Source of the DNA: CAYSLC01 sp964431545
GTDB lineage: Bacteria > Desulfobacterota > Desulfobacteria > Desulfobacterales > JAABSP01
Direction of reading: 5' to 3'
Assembly (NCBI GenBank): GCA_964431545.1
Contig: CAYSLC010000175.1
Coordinates: forward strand, 1-11,960
DNA: 11,960 nt
Shown piece after piece: positions 1 through 6,126 of this stretch. The first letter of the stretch is position 1. Each line of letters begins with the position of its first letter. A program made the position numbers and the translations under genes. A model generated the notes under the pieces. The model made no database searches, was not told where the DNA came from, and saw nothing but the letters and a program-made list of their open reading frames with translations.

Positions 1-188
1 TCGAACCCTCCGGTGAAATCGATGATCGCCCCCTGGAACGGCTCGCCCACGAGGGGACGGCCAGTCACGGACCGGGCGGACCGATTGGCATCGAGGATCG
101 TCCCCTCCCGGGAGAGGACCAGGAACAGATCGGATCCGCTCTCCCGGAGAAAGGCGAGGGCTTCGGCGTGGACCGCCGGGTCATCCAT
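1..188 (-). CDS. PAS-domain-like sensor protein, N-terminal fragment (cut by window edge)
   Basis: The reading frame opens with ATG at 188 and stays open for 62 codons to the left edge, so only the N-terminus is visible. A short helix-like lead (residues 1-17) is followed by a stretch typical of a PAS core: the run SDLFLVLSREGTILDANRSA at about residues 18-37, then a V-T-G-R-P-L-V-G turn. PAS domains bind small ligands or mediate signalling contacts and usually sit in front of a histidine kinase, phosphatase, diguanylate cyclase or regulator module. The output domain lies outside the window and cannot be named. The start overlaps the last 8 bases of the upstream B12-binding gene, which implies translational coupling and a shared operon. 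The PAS call rests on pattern only, over about half a domain; a GAF-like fold is an alternative. Confidence 0.7.
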   Translation of the reverse strand, partial: MDDPAVHAEALAFLRESGSDLFLVLSREGTILDANRSARSVTGRPLVGEPFQGAIIDFTGGF

Positions 189-828
189 GGCCTCGGATCC
201 CGCCGATGGATGCCTCGAGTTCGTTCAGGGAGGGGATGTACTCGGTGCCCGGGTACCGTTTAATGGCGTCGATGCCGCCCCACCGGAACGCCTGGCCCCC
301 CACCATCAGGTCGAGGTTGGGGAAGTCGGCCCGCAGCATCTCGACCCCCCGTTTCAGATGGTCGAGGTTCGACAGGATGCTCAGGGAGAACCCGGCGAAA
401 TCGGGCTTCACCTCCTGGACGAACGCCGCCAGATCCTCGGACGGGGTGTTGGCCCCGAGGAAGTGTCCGTCCCAGCCGTTGAGTTCCAGAATGTCCGCCA
501 CCATCTTGCCGCCGATCTGGTGGTACTCGTTGGCGCCGCAGGAGATCACCGCGCTTTGCCCCGTCCGCTCGGTGGCGAAGAGTTTCGGGTAGGCGAGGTT
601 CATCAGACTCTCGGTGATGGAGGTGGCCAGGTGTTCGTTGGCCACCGAGATCCGGTTGGCCTCCCACAGCTCCCCCACCTCATACATGCTCCGCTGGAAG
701 AGGTCGCCGTAGAGGTCCTTGAGCGGGATGTCGGCGTCCAGAAGCTCCCGTACCATATCGCCGCACGCCGACCGCTTGCCGGCGAGAAGGGCGCCGAGGT
801 AGTTTTGGTAGAATCTCTCGTCGATCAT
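181..828 (-). CDS. Cobalamin-binding protein with CarH-type photoreceptor signature
   Basis: A 215-residue protein made of a helical cap (B12-binding_2-like, about residues 5-85) and a Rossmann-type B12-binding domain (about 90-210). Visible cobalamin motifs are E101-x-H103-x-x-G106 (H103 would be the lower axial cobalt ligand), S150-x-L152 and G177-G178, with 43 and 24 residues between the successive elements. The cap carries W55-x9-E65-H66, the W-x9-EH signature of adenosylcobalamin photoreceptors of the CarH/LitR type. The residue after the Trp is Glu56, whereas Thermus CarH has His132, which binds cobalt after illumination, so photochemistry may differ. There is no DNA-binding (MerR) domain and no methyltransferase partner nearby, so signalling must pass through partner proteins. 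ATG at 828 was chosen because AAAGGAG lies 5 bases upstream; an in-frame ATG at 885 has no ribosome site. It follows the heme-oxygenase gene by 60 bases and overlaps the PAS gene. Alternative: a corrinoid protein of methyl transfer. Confidence 0.85.
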   Translation of the reverse strand: MIDERFYQNYLGALLAGKRSACGDMVRELLDADIPLKDLYGDLFQRSMYEVGELWEANRISVANEHLATSITESLMNLAYPKLFATERTGQSAVISCGANEYHQIGGKMVADILELNGWDGHFLGANTPSEDLAAFVQEVKPDFAGFSLSILSNLDHLKRGVEMLRADFPNLDLMVGGQAFRWGGIDAIKRYPGTEYIPSLNELEASIGGIRGHG

Positions 829-833
829 GCCGT

Positions 834-840
834 CTCCTTT
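834..840 (-). promoter_or_regulatory. Ribosome binding site deciding the B12-protein start
   Basis: On the minus strand AAAGGAG sits 5 bases before the ATG at 828. It makes that ATG, rather than the in-frame ATG at 885, the likely start. The extra 19 residues implied by the earlier ATG would be encoded by the 11-base tandem repeat and look unlike protein. Confidence 0.8.
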
Positions 841-852
841 GGCGCTACCTCG

Positions 853-880
853 GGTTGGGAACTGGTTGGGAACTGGTTGG
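853..880. repeat. 11-bp tandem repeat, about 2.5 copies
   Basis: On the plus strand GGTTGGGAACT occurs at 853-863 and 864-874, followed by the partial copy GGTTGG at 875-880. It fills much of the 60-base spacer between the heme-oxygenase-like stop codon and the B12-protein start. The period is close to one DNA helical turn. It may be a slippage-prone spacer or a binding site; nothing in the sequence decides between these. Confidence 0.85.
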
Positions 881-888
881 AGCATGGC

Positions 889-2184
889 CTATACGATTTC
901 CTCCATCGCCCTGTCGATGGTCTCATGTACGGCGTCGCGCCAGCGGGCCGAAAACCGGCCGGGATCGGTCATCCAGTCGCGCAGCGCGGAGACGGCGCCC
1001 TCCACTCCCGCCTTCTCGTCGGCCACCGCCGAGACGATCAGCCGGCCCGTGTTTTGATCCGCCGTCCCCCCGCCCGCGCGTCGATGGAACCCGGCGGCCA
1101 GGGATTCGAAGGTCTCCTCCGCAAGCCACCGGAACCGTTTCTCCCGGAGGGTCCGAGCGGCGCCTCCCAGTTTGTCGTAGGCCGCCGCCTTTTCGGGGAC
1201 CCGGATCGACAGCTCCTCCCGGAGGAATTCCAGGGTCTGTTCCATCATGAGCGACGGCATCCCCCGGACGGCCAGCAGCCGGCAAAGCCAGTCGATCTGG
1301 CCTTGCAGATCCCCCTCGTCCAGGCTCACCAGGGTGGCGATCCAGCACGTGTCGCTGTCGCAAAACCGCTTGCCCCGCTCCCCAAACCGCTCCCGGCAAT
1401 AGGGGAACAGCGCCCAGGCCCGGTCGCTCGCCTTGAGCGCGGCTTCGATCTCCCGAGGGTCCTCGGGGATGGGATGGTTTCCGGCCTCGGGGTTGATCCG
1501 CGCCACATGGGGGGAAGGAGCGCGCTTTTCCAGGGGATGGAGGGCCGCGTAGAGGCGTTCCAGCCCGGAAAACGCCTCGTGGGCAGCCTCCACCAGCGGC
1601 CCGTGGGCCGAGGGGTCGTCCAGGCTCCGGTTCATCGCTTCCGAAAACCGTCTCCACCGGCTCTCCACCCGGTCGCCGTAGCCGAGGTAATAGCGGCAGC
1701 CGTCCACGCCGTTGAGGTGGAAGGTCGCCGAAACATCGGGATGGTGCATCCGGTTGCCCAGGGTCGATCCCTCCGTCACATAGAGATACCCCAGCAGGGC
1801 GGCCGGGGTTTCGATCCCCGTCGTCCGGATCTTCGCCGCCAGGGTCTGGGCGGCCTCCATGGCGGCCGCCGCGTCCGGGACCCCCCGTGGCTCGAAAAAG
1901 GCGAGATCCGAGATCAGCAGGGAGAGCTTCCGCGTCTCCTCGTCCCAGACGGCCGATACCCGCGGGTCCCCCTGGGCCGAGATCTCGGTCTCCAGGACCC
2001 CGTGGATCACCGAGAGGGCCCGGAGCTGGTTCACGTAGCCCTCCAGGGGCAGCCGATGGTCGATGAGGGCTTTGAAGTAAGGCAGGGCCTCCAGGACTGA
2101 ATGGCGGTCCCGGGTCTCCGCCTTGAGCCGATCCATCACGGGCGTCGATGGGGCTGTCCTCTTGTCGCCGTTTTCCGATGCCAT
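889..2184 (-). CDS. Biliverdin-type heme oxygenase-like protein with additional C-terminal domain
   Basis: 431 residues. Residues 18-216 resemble bacterial biliverdin-producing heme oxygenases of the BphO kind: L-K-A-E-T-R-D-R-H28 places H28 as the proximal heme ligand, the distal-helix segment reads Y135-V-T-E-G139-S-T-L-G143, and Y165-x-x-G-Y-G followed by W177-R-x-F180 matches the family's late helices. Family members open heme with O2 to biliverdin, CO and iron in the cytoplasm. Residues about 220-431 form an extra, mostly helical region, about as long again as the oxygenase, with R-F-G-E-R-G (266-271), S-D-T-C-W (277-281), R-G-M-P (307-310) and four cysteines (263, 275, 280, 301). I do not recognise it firmly; a globin-like bilin-binding domain is a possibility. 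ATG at 2184 was chosen over a GTG at 2259 because AAAGGAG lies 7 bases upstream. It is the first gene of the putative operon with the B12 and PAS proteins. The oxygenase fold is fairly sure; catalytic activity is not. Confidence 0.8.
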   Translation of the reverse strand: MASENGDKRTAPSTPVMDRLKAETRDRHSVLEALPYFKALIDHRLPLEGYVNQLRALSVIHGVLETEISAQGDPRVSAVWDEETRKLSLLISDLAFFEPRGVPDAAAAMEAAQTLAAKIRTTGIETPAALLGYLYVTEGSTLGNRMHHPDVSATFHLNGVDGCRYYLGYGDRVESRWRRFSEAMNRSLDDPSAHGPLVEAAHEAFSGLERLYAALHPLEKRAPSPHVARINPEAGNHPIPEDPREIEAALKASDRAWALFPYCRERFGERGKRFCDSDTCWIATLVSLDEGDLQGQIDWLCRLLAVRGMPSLMMEQTLEFLREELSIRVPEKAAAYDKLGGAARTLREKRFRWLAEETFESLAAGFHRRAGGGTADQNTGRLIVSAVADEKAGVEGAVSALRDWMTDPGRFSARWRDAVHETIDRAMEEIV

Positions 2185-2191
2185 GGGCGGG

Positions 2192-2198
2192 CTCCTTT
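2192..2198 (-). promoter_or_regulatory. Ribosome binding site deciding the heme-oxygenase-like start
   Basis: Minus-strand AAAGGAG lies 7 bases ahead of the ATG at 2184. The in-frame GTG at 2259 has no such site and would add 25 residues of low-complexity Gly/Arg/Ala sequence. Confidence 0.8.
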
Positions 2199-2256
2199 CG
2201 CCTTCAGTCGCGGCCGTGGCCTTTCGGGCGCCGCTCCTCCCAATCCCGAAGCGTTC

Positions 2257-2270
2257 CACGGCGCGCCGTG
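2257..2270. promoter_or_regulatory. 14-bp perfect palindrome upstream of the sensory operon
   Basis: CACGGCGCGCCGTG is its own reverse complement and lies 73-86 bases before the start of the heme-oxygenase-like gene. The position suits an operator for a dimeric regulator, but a palindrome this GC-rich may arise by chance. No -10/-35 pair could be seen around it. Confidence 0.3.
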
Positions 2271-2300
2271 TCGTCGAGGTTCTCCCGTGTCGACGGGGCG

Positions 2301-2322
2301 GGTGATTCCGGCGGAAATCACC
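2301..2322. promoter_or_regulatory. Inverted repeat, possible operator or hairpin
   Basis: GGTGATTCC and GGAAATCACC flank the 3-base centre GGC; the arms pair over 9 bp with one bulged base. It lies 117-138 bases upstream of the heme-oxygenase-like start, beyond the uspA terminator. It lacks a T-tract on either strand, so an operator or leader hairpin is likelier than a terminator. Confidence 0.4.
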
Positions 2323-2401
2323 GGCGGGGATGCGGGCCGATCTCCGTTGTCGGCGTCGTGGGGTTAAAGGGGGCGGAAACGGCCCCGGCGAACCGAAATG
2401 G

Positions 2402-2445
2402 AAAAGGGGCCCCGGCCAAGAAGTCCTCCGCTGCCGGAAGGCCCC
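2402..2445 (-). terminator. Probable intrinsic terminator after the TRAP-uspA operon
   Basis: On the minus strand GGGGCC, a two-base bulge, CCGG, an 18-base loop, then CCGGGGCCCC form a GC-rich stem followed by TTTTC. It starts 17 bases after the uspA stop codon. The loop is long and the T-tract short, so termination may be partial. It separates the transport operon from the sensory operon. Confidence 0.5.
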
Positions 2446-2465
2446 CTGTTATCACCTGTTATCAC
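2446..2465. repeat. 10-bp tandem duplication across the uspA stop codon
   Basis: CTGTTATCAC occurs twice in a row (2446-2455, 2456-2465). On the minus strand each copy carries GTGATAAC, and the uspA stop reads TGA TAA, a double stop. It looks like a simple duplication just before the terminator stem. Confidence 0.85.
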
Positions 2466-2995
2466 CCTTCATCCGGCAGCCGCACCACCAGCACGGGGAT
2501 CTTGGAGCGGCGGACCACCCGCCGGGCCGTGCTGCCCATCATGGCGTCGGCGATGGCGCCGTGGCCGTGGGTGCCCATGACGATCAGGTCGGCGTCGCGC
2601 GCTTCGGAGACCTCGATGATCCGGTCCACCGGGTTGCCGTGTTTGATCACCACTTCGTCCGTCCGGGGTGGGGAGGCGCCCTCAACCCCGTCCGTCATCT
2701 CCTTGGCGAACCGTTCGAGACCGTACCGGATGTCCACGTTGTCGCGTTTCTTGCCGATGAGGGCCTCCCGGGCTTCCCGGGCGTTCCGTTCCTTGATCTT
2801 CCGCCACCGCTCCTCGCCGATATAGCCGATGATGCCCGCCTCCATCTTGGCATTCTCCAGTAGAACGTGGAGGATGGTGATCTCCGCCCCGTACTTCCCC
2901 GCCAGACTCGCGGCATAGGCGAAGGCGAAGCGGGCGCTTTCGGACAAGTCGGTGGTGTAAAGGATCTTCTTGATATCGACCGAAGGGATTTCCAT
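2462..2995 (-). CDS. Universal stress protein (UspA family), TRAP-operon associated
   Basis: A 177-residue single-domain UspA protein, cytoplasmic. It begins with the family's first strand (K-K-I-L-Y-T-T-D-L-S, residues 9-18) and ends with the nucleotide motif G141-x2-G144-x9-G154-S155, which marks the ATP-binding subclass, followed by a final strand (I-P-V-L-V-V). At 177 residues it is longer than the usual 140-150; the surplus is a charged helix insert around residues 55-110. ATG at 2995 was chosen because AAGGA lies 7 bases upstream; a TTG two codons earlier is too close to that site. It follows the TRAP permease by only 28 bases and is followed by a terminator, so it is the last gene of the transport operon. 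In Halomonas the UspA protein TeaD sits with the TRAP genes teaABC and modulates uptake; a similar role here is inference. Confidence 0.92.
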   Translation of the reverse strand: MEIPSVDIKKILYTTDLSESARFAFAYAASLAGKYGAEITILHVLLENAKMEAGIIGYIGEERWRKIKERNAREAREALIGKKRDNVDIRYGLERFAKEMTDGVEGASPPRTDEVVIKHGNPVDRIIEVSEARDADLIVMGTHGHGAIADAMMGSTARRVVRRSKIPVLVVRLPDEG

Positions 2996-3023
2996 GATCA
3001 ATTCCTTTTCGGGAATATCGGCA

Positions 3024-4967
3024 TCATGCGGCCGACCGTTTGAACAGTCTTCCGAGGCTCCCGATCCAGATACCGCTCAGGAACCAGGCATAGGCATAGG
3101 TGCCGATGATGATGTAGACAAAGGCCTTGACGATGTCCAACGTGCCGCCGTCCAGGGAAAACCCCGGAACGTAGGCGAACAGGAGCGGCCCCAGGTAGAG
3201 GAACTTGGCGAACTTGAAGGAGGTGAAGGCGGTCTTCCACATGTCCGCCTTGGCGATGGTGGCCCCGGCAAAGGCCGCGATACAGACCGGCGGGGTGATG
3301 TTGGAGTCCTGGGAGAGCCAGTAGACGATCATGTGGGCGGCGATCTCGTTGACCCCCAGGTGGGTCAGGGCCGGCACCGCAACCACCGCGGTGATCAAAT
3401 AGGCCGCCGTGACCGGCACCCCCATGCCGAGCACCAGGGAGGCGAGCGCGATCAGCAGAATGGTGAGCAGCAGGGAGCCGCCCGCCAGTTCGATGACGAT
3501 GTCGGCGAAGGTCAACACCAGTCCGCTGTAGGTGAGCACGCCGATGATGATGCCGATGACCCCCACGGTGGCGCCGATCTTGAGGCTGTTTTCGGTGCCG
3601 CTTCGGGAGGCCAACACGAAGTTCATCAGCTCCCGCCGGGATTCCTTCCGTTCGTCCCTCCGGAACCAGGCGATCAGCAGACAGGCGATGAAGGAGATGA
3701 TGAAGACGTTGGCGTTGGTGAACATCTCCTTGAACCCGGCGATGAAATCATCGGAGATGACCTCGGCGATGTTCATCTTGTTGAAGATGATCAGCAGGAT
3801 CGACCGGAGCAGGATAAACCCCATGACCACCGCCAGGGTTGGGTTGATCCGGGTCTCCTTCTCCTTGAAGCTGATGGCGATGCAGGTGGCGAGCCCCAGA
3901 ATCGCCGAATAGGCGGGCGAGTACCCGGTCAGCATGAAGATGGTGATGATGATCAGCGGAAGCGTATAGAGCCACTCGGTTTTGAGGATCTCCATGGCGG
4001 TCCGTTCGTGCCGCTCGCCCACCACGTGGTCCTTCTTGGCCTCGTAATGGACCATGACGAAGACGCTGAAAAAATACATGAGCGCCGGGAAGACGGCCAC
4101 CAGCATGATGTAGGAGTAGGGCAACCCGGTCAGCTCCGCCATGATGAACCCGCCGGCGCCCATGATGGGGGGCATGAACATGCCGCCGATGGAGGCGGCG
4201 GGTTCGATGCCGCCGGCCACGTGGGGCTTGAAGCCGGCCTTTTTCATCATGGGGATGGTGAAGGCGCCGGTGGAGACGGTATTGGCGATGGCGCTGCCGG
4301 AGATGGACCCGAACAGGCCGCTGGCGATGACCGACACCTTGGCCGGTCCGCCGATCTTGTGGCCCACCGCGGCCAGGGGGAAATCGATGAAGAACCGCTG
4401 GGCCCCGCAGGCCTCCAGGAAGGCGCCGAAAAGGACGAAGAGCACCACATAGGTGGCCAGCACGTTGGCCATGATGCCGAAGACGCCGTCGCTCCGGTAG
4501 AAGATGGAGACGCACAGCTCCGGAAAGCTGGCCCCGGCGTGGGCGACGATCTCGGGCGCCATCGGACCGTAGATCCCGTAGAGAAGCATGACCACGCCGA
4601 TGATGACGAAGACGTTGCCCACCACCCGCCGGGCCAATTCGATGCCGATGAGCACGCCGACCATGGCCATGGCCTTGTCCATATCGGTCTCCGCGCCCAT
4701 GCGGTAGTTGATCACCTCGAAATTGAGGATCCAGTACCCCACCGTGACGATGGAAAGGACGATCAACAGGTAATCGAGGATCCGGCCGGGGAGGGTTCTG
4801 GCCTGGTAGAGAAGGAAGATCAGAATATAGGTGATGATGACGTAGATTCCCCGGTGGTATTGCGTCGCCGCCGGTTCGATCACGGCGGAATAGGAGTAGA
4901 AGAGGACGAGGACGACGGAGAGCACGTCGAAGAGGACCTTTTCGAAAGGCTTCAGTTTTTCGTACAC
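3024..4967 (-). CDS. TRAP transporter permease, fused 4TM/12TM subunits (TAXI type)
   Basis: A 647-residue inner-membrane protein with many hydrophobic helices: the first part (about residues 10-170) corresponds to the small DctQ-like subunit and the rest to the large DctM-like subunit, fused as is usual for TAXI systems. Family-typical segments are visible, including G-S-I-S-G-S-A-I-A-N-T-V-S-T-G near the middle, G-G-M-F-M-P-P-I-M-G after it, G-M-G-V-P-V-T-A-A-Y and W-L-S-Q-D-S-N-I-T-P-P in the C-terminal half. It would use the Na+ or H+ gradient to import the ligand handed over by the TAXI protein. The GTG at 4967 is preferred as start: AGGCAGGT lies 5 bases upstream. An in-frame ATG at 5018 lies in the loop of a strong hairpin and has no ribosome site. 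The solute-binding gene is 84 bases upstream and uspA 28 bases downstream. The substrate cannot be told from sequence. Confidence 0.93.
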   Translation of the reverse strand: MYEKLKPFEKVLFDVLSVVLVLFYSYSAVIEPAATQYHRGIYVIITYILIFLLYQARTLPGRILDYLLIVLSIVTVGYWILNFEVINYRMGAETDMDKAMAMVGVLIGIELARRVVGNVFVIIGVVMLLYGIYGPMAPEIVAHAGASFPELCVSIFYRSDGVFGIMANVLATYVVLFVLFGAFLEACGAQRFFIDFPLAAVGHKIGGPAKVSVIASGLFGSISGSAIANTVSTGAFTIPMMKKAGFKPHVAGGIEPAASIGGMFMPPIMGAGGFIMAELTGLPYSYIMLVAVFPALMYFFSVFVMVHYEAKKDHVVGERHERTAMEILKTEWLYTLPLIIITIFMLTGYSPAYSAILGLATCIAISFKEKETRINPTLAVVMGFILLRSILLIIFNKMNIAEVISDDFIAGFKEMFTNANVFIISFIACLLIAWFRRDERKESRRELMNFVLASRSGTENSLKIGATVGVIGIIIGVLTYSGLVLTFADIVIELAGGSLLLTILLIALASLVLGMGVPVTAAYLITAVVAVPALTHLGVNEIAAHMIVYWLSQDSNITPPVCIAAFAGATIAKADMWKTAFTSFKFAKFLYLGPLLFAYVPGFSLDGGTLDIVKAFVYIIIGTYAYAWFLSGIWIGSLGRLFKRSAA

Positions 4968-4972
4968 GGTGG

Positions 4973-4980
4973 ACCTGCCT
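4973..4980 (-). promoter_or_regulatory. Ribosome binding site supporting the GTG start of the permease
   Basis: Minus-strand AGGCAGGT ends 5 bases before the GTG at 4967. It is the only purine-rich site near a candidate start, and the resulting N-terminus (V-Y-E-K-L-K-P-F-E-K) leads straight into the first membrane helix. Confidence 0.6.
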
Positions 4981-5007
4981 GAATGGGGGTTGCGGGAAAT
5001 GGGTAAA

Positions 5008-5028
5008 GGGGCGGCCATGGGCCGCCCC
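5008..5028 (-). terminator. Intercistronic hairpin between TAXI and permease genes
   Basis: GGGGCGGCC and GGCCGCCCC form a perfect 9-bp stem with a 3-base loop; on the minus strand it is followed by TTTA. It lies in the 84-base gap after the solute-binding gene. It probably acts as a partial terminator or 3' mRNA stabiliser, giving more binding protein than permease, as is common in binding-protein operons. Confidence 0.6.
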
Positions 5029-5051
5029 GGTAAGCAGGGGCTCGGAGGAAT

Positions 5052-6026
5052 CTACTCCATCACGCCCTTTTCCTTCCAGAACTTAATGGCGCCGGGATGG
5101 TAGGGGGTGACGATCCCCTTGGTCCCGTTTTCGACGCTCATCTCCTTGAAGGTCTTCTTCTGGCTGACCATGTGCTTGAGGCCCTCCTCCGTGAAGACGG
5201 CCGAGAGCAGCTTGTAGACCACGTCCTCCGAAGCACCGGAGTGGGCCACCAGCAGGGCCGAATCCTGGAAGGAGGGGACGTCGTAGTCCACACCCTTGTA
5301 GGTGCCCGCCGGGATGGTCAGGCGGGAGAAATAGGGGTACTCCTTGAAGAACCCGGATTTCTCCGCATCGGCGGCCAGGTCGACCAGGGCGATGTCGTTG
5401 GTCTGGGCCGCCATGATGACGGCGCCGCTGGGAAAGGCGGTGAACAGCCAGAAGGCGTCCAGCTGATTGTTGCCGAAGGCGGCGGCCGCGTCGTTATACC
5501 CCATGGCGTTCCGCTCCACCTTGTCCCAGATGCCCAGGTGGTTGAAGAAGAGTTCGCAGTTGGCGAAGGCGCCGGAGCCGGCGTTGCCCACGCCGACCTT
5601 CTTGCCCACCAGGTCCTTGGTGCTCTTGATCTTGGAGTCCGCCCGGATCACCAGCTGGGCGGGCGCGCCGTAGAGATAGGCGACGGCCAGTACATCGGTA
5701 TACTTGGTGGGGTCGTTCTTCATCCGGCCGTGGCGTCCGAGATAGACATGGCCCGAGTAGACCGTGGAAAAGTGCATCTTGCCGGCGTCGGTCTTCCGGA
5801 GGTTTTCCACGGAGCCGGCCGAGGACTGGGCCTTGACGTTGTAGTCCTCGAAGTTCTTGACGGGTTTATAGGTCTGGATGGCATTGGCCACCACCTGGAA
5901 GGTGCCGCCGGCGGGGCCGCCGCCGAAGACGATCAACTCACGGGCGGAAGAATCCCCGGTAAAAGCGAGGGTTAGACACAGGCTGAGGCAGATGGCCGTG
6001 ACCATTGCAAAACGTTTGGATTTCAT
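5052..6026 (-). CDS. TAXI-family TRAP transporter solute-binding protein
   Basis: 324 residues with a classical signal peptide: K-S-K-R at the start, a hydrophobic core to about residue 22, and a likely cut near A28 (S-S-A then R-E). The mature protein opens with the TAXI hallmark F-G-G-G-P-A-G-G-T-F-Q just after the first strand and continues as a two-lobed type II periplasmic binding protein, of usual family length. It captures a small, probably carboxylate, ligand in the periplasm and docks to the permease encoded next. The start at 6026 is supported by GAGGAGGT 6 bases upstream. It heads the operon TAXI-permease-uspA, preceded by a leader of about 200 bases with hairpins. Glutamate, 2-oxoglutarate or other organic acids are possible ligands; nothing visible chooses among them. 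Confidence 0.93.
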   Translation of the reverse strand: MKSKRFAMVTAICLSLCLTLAFTGDSSARELIVFGGGPAGGTFQVVANAIQTYKPVKNFEDYNVKAQSSAGSVENLRKTDAGKMHFSTVYSGHVYLGRHGRMKNDPTKYTDVLAVAYLYGAPAQLVIRADSKIKSTKDLVGKKVGVGNAGSGAFANCELFFNHLGIWDKVERNAMGYNDAAAAFGNNQLDAFWLFTAFPSGAVIMAAQTNDIALVDLAADAEKSGFFKEYPYFSRLTIPAGTYKGVDYDVPSFQDSALLVAHSGASEDVVYKLLSAVFTEEGLKHMVSQKKTFKEMSVENGTKGIVTPYHPGAIKFWKEKGVME

Positions 6027-6107
6027 GAATAGACCTCCTCTGTTTCGATGTTCGCGTATGGTTGATGGATGGGTTTCACTCGTCGCGATACACGGCTGAC
6101 TCGGTTC

Positions 6108-6117
6108 TCACCTCCTT
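6108..6117 (-). promoter_or_regulatory. Orphan perfect Shine-Dalgarno sequence in the TAXI leader
   Basis: The minus strand reads AAGGAGGTGA, complementary over 10 bases to the 16S rRNA 3' end, but no start codon lies at workable spacing. The TAXI gene begins about 80 bases further on with its own GAGGAGGT site. It could be a ribosome standby site, a remnant of a leader peptide, or chance. Confidence 0.4.
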
Positions 6118-6126
6118 CCGGATTCC

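Noticed and set aside
13..2100. Plus-strand open frame of 695 codons opposite the sensory operon
   Set aside because: It is antisense to three well-supported genes, has Gly/Pro/Val/His-rich composition without a recognisable domain, and reflects high third-position GC in the real genes.
2185..2259. Longer start (GTG at 2259) for the heme-oxygenase-like protein
   Set aside because: No ribosome site; the ATG at 2184 has AAAGGAG at 7 bases.
2970..4982. Plus-strand open frame of 670 codons opposite the TRAP permease
   Set aside because: The product is extremely rich in Asp, Gly and His, the mirror image of hydrophobic membrane codons; the minus-strand permease has clear family motifs.
4968..5018. 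ATG at 5018 as permease start
   Set aside because: It lies in the loop of a perfect 9-bp hairpin and has no purine-rich site upstream; the GTG at 4967 does.
6061..6117. Short leader peptide after the orphan AAGGAGGTGA
   Set aside because: The only nearby in-frame candidate is a GTG about 17 bases past the GGAGG core and it ends after five codons; no sensible peptide results.
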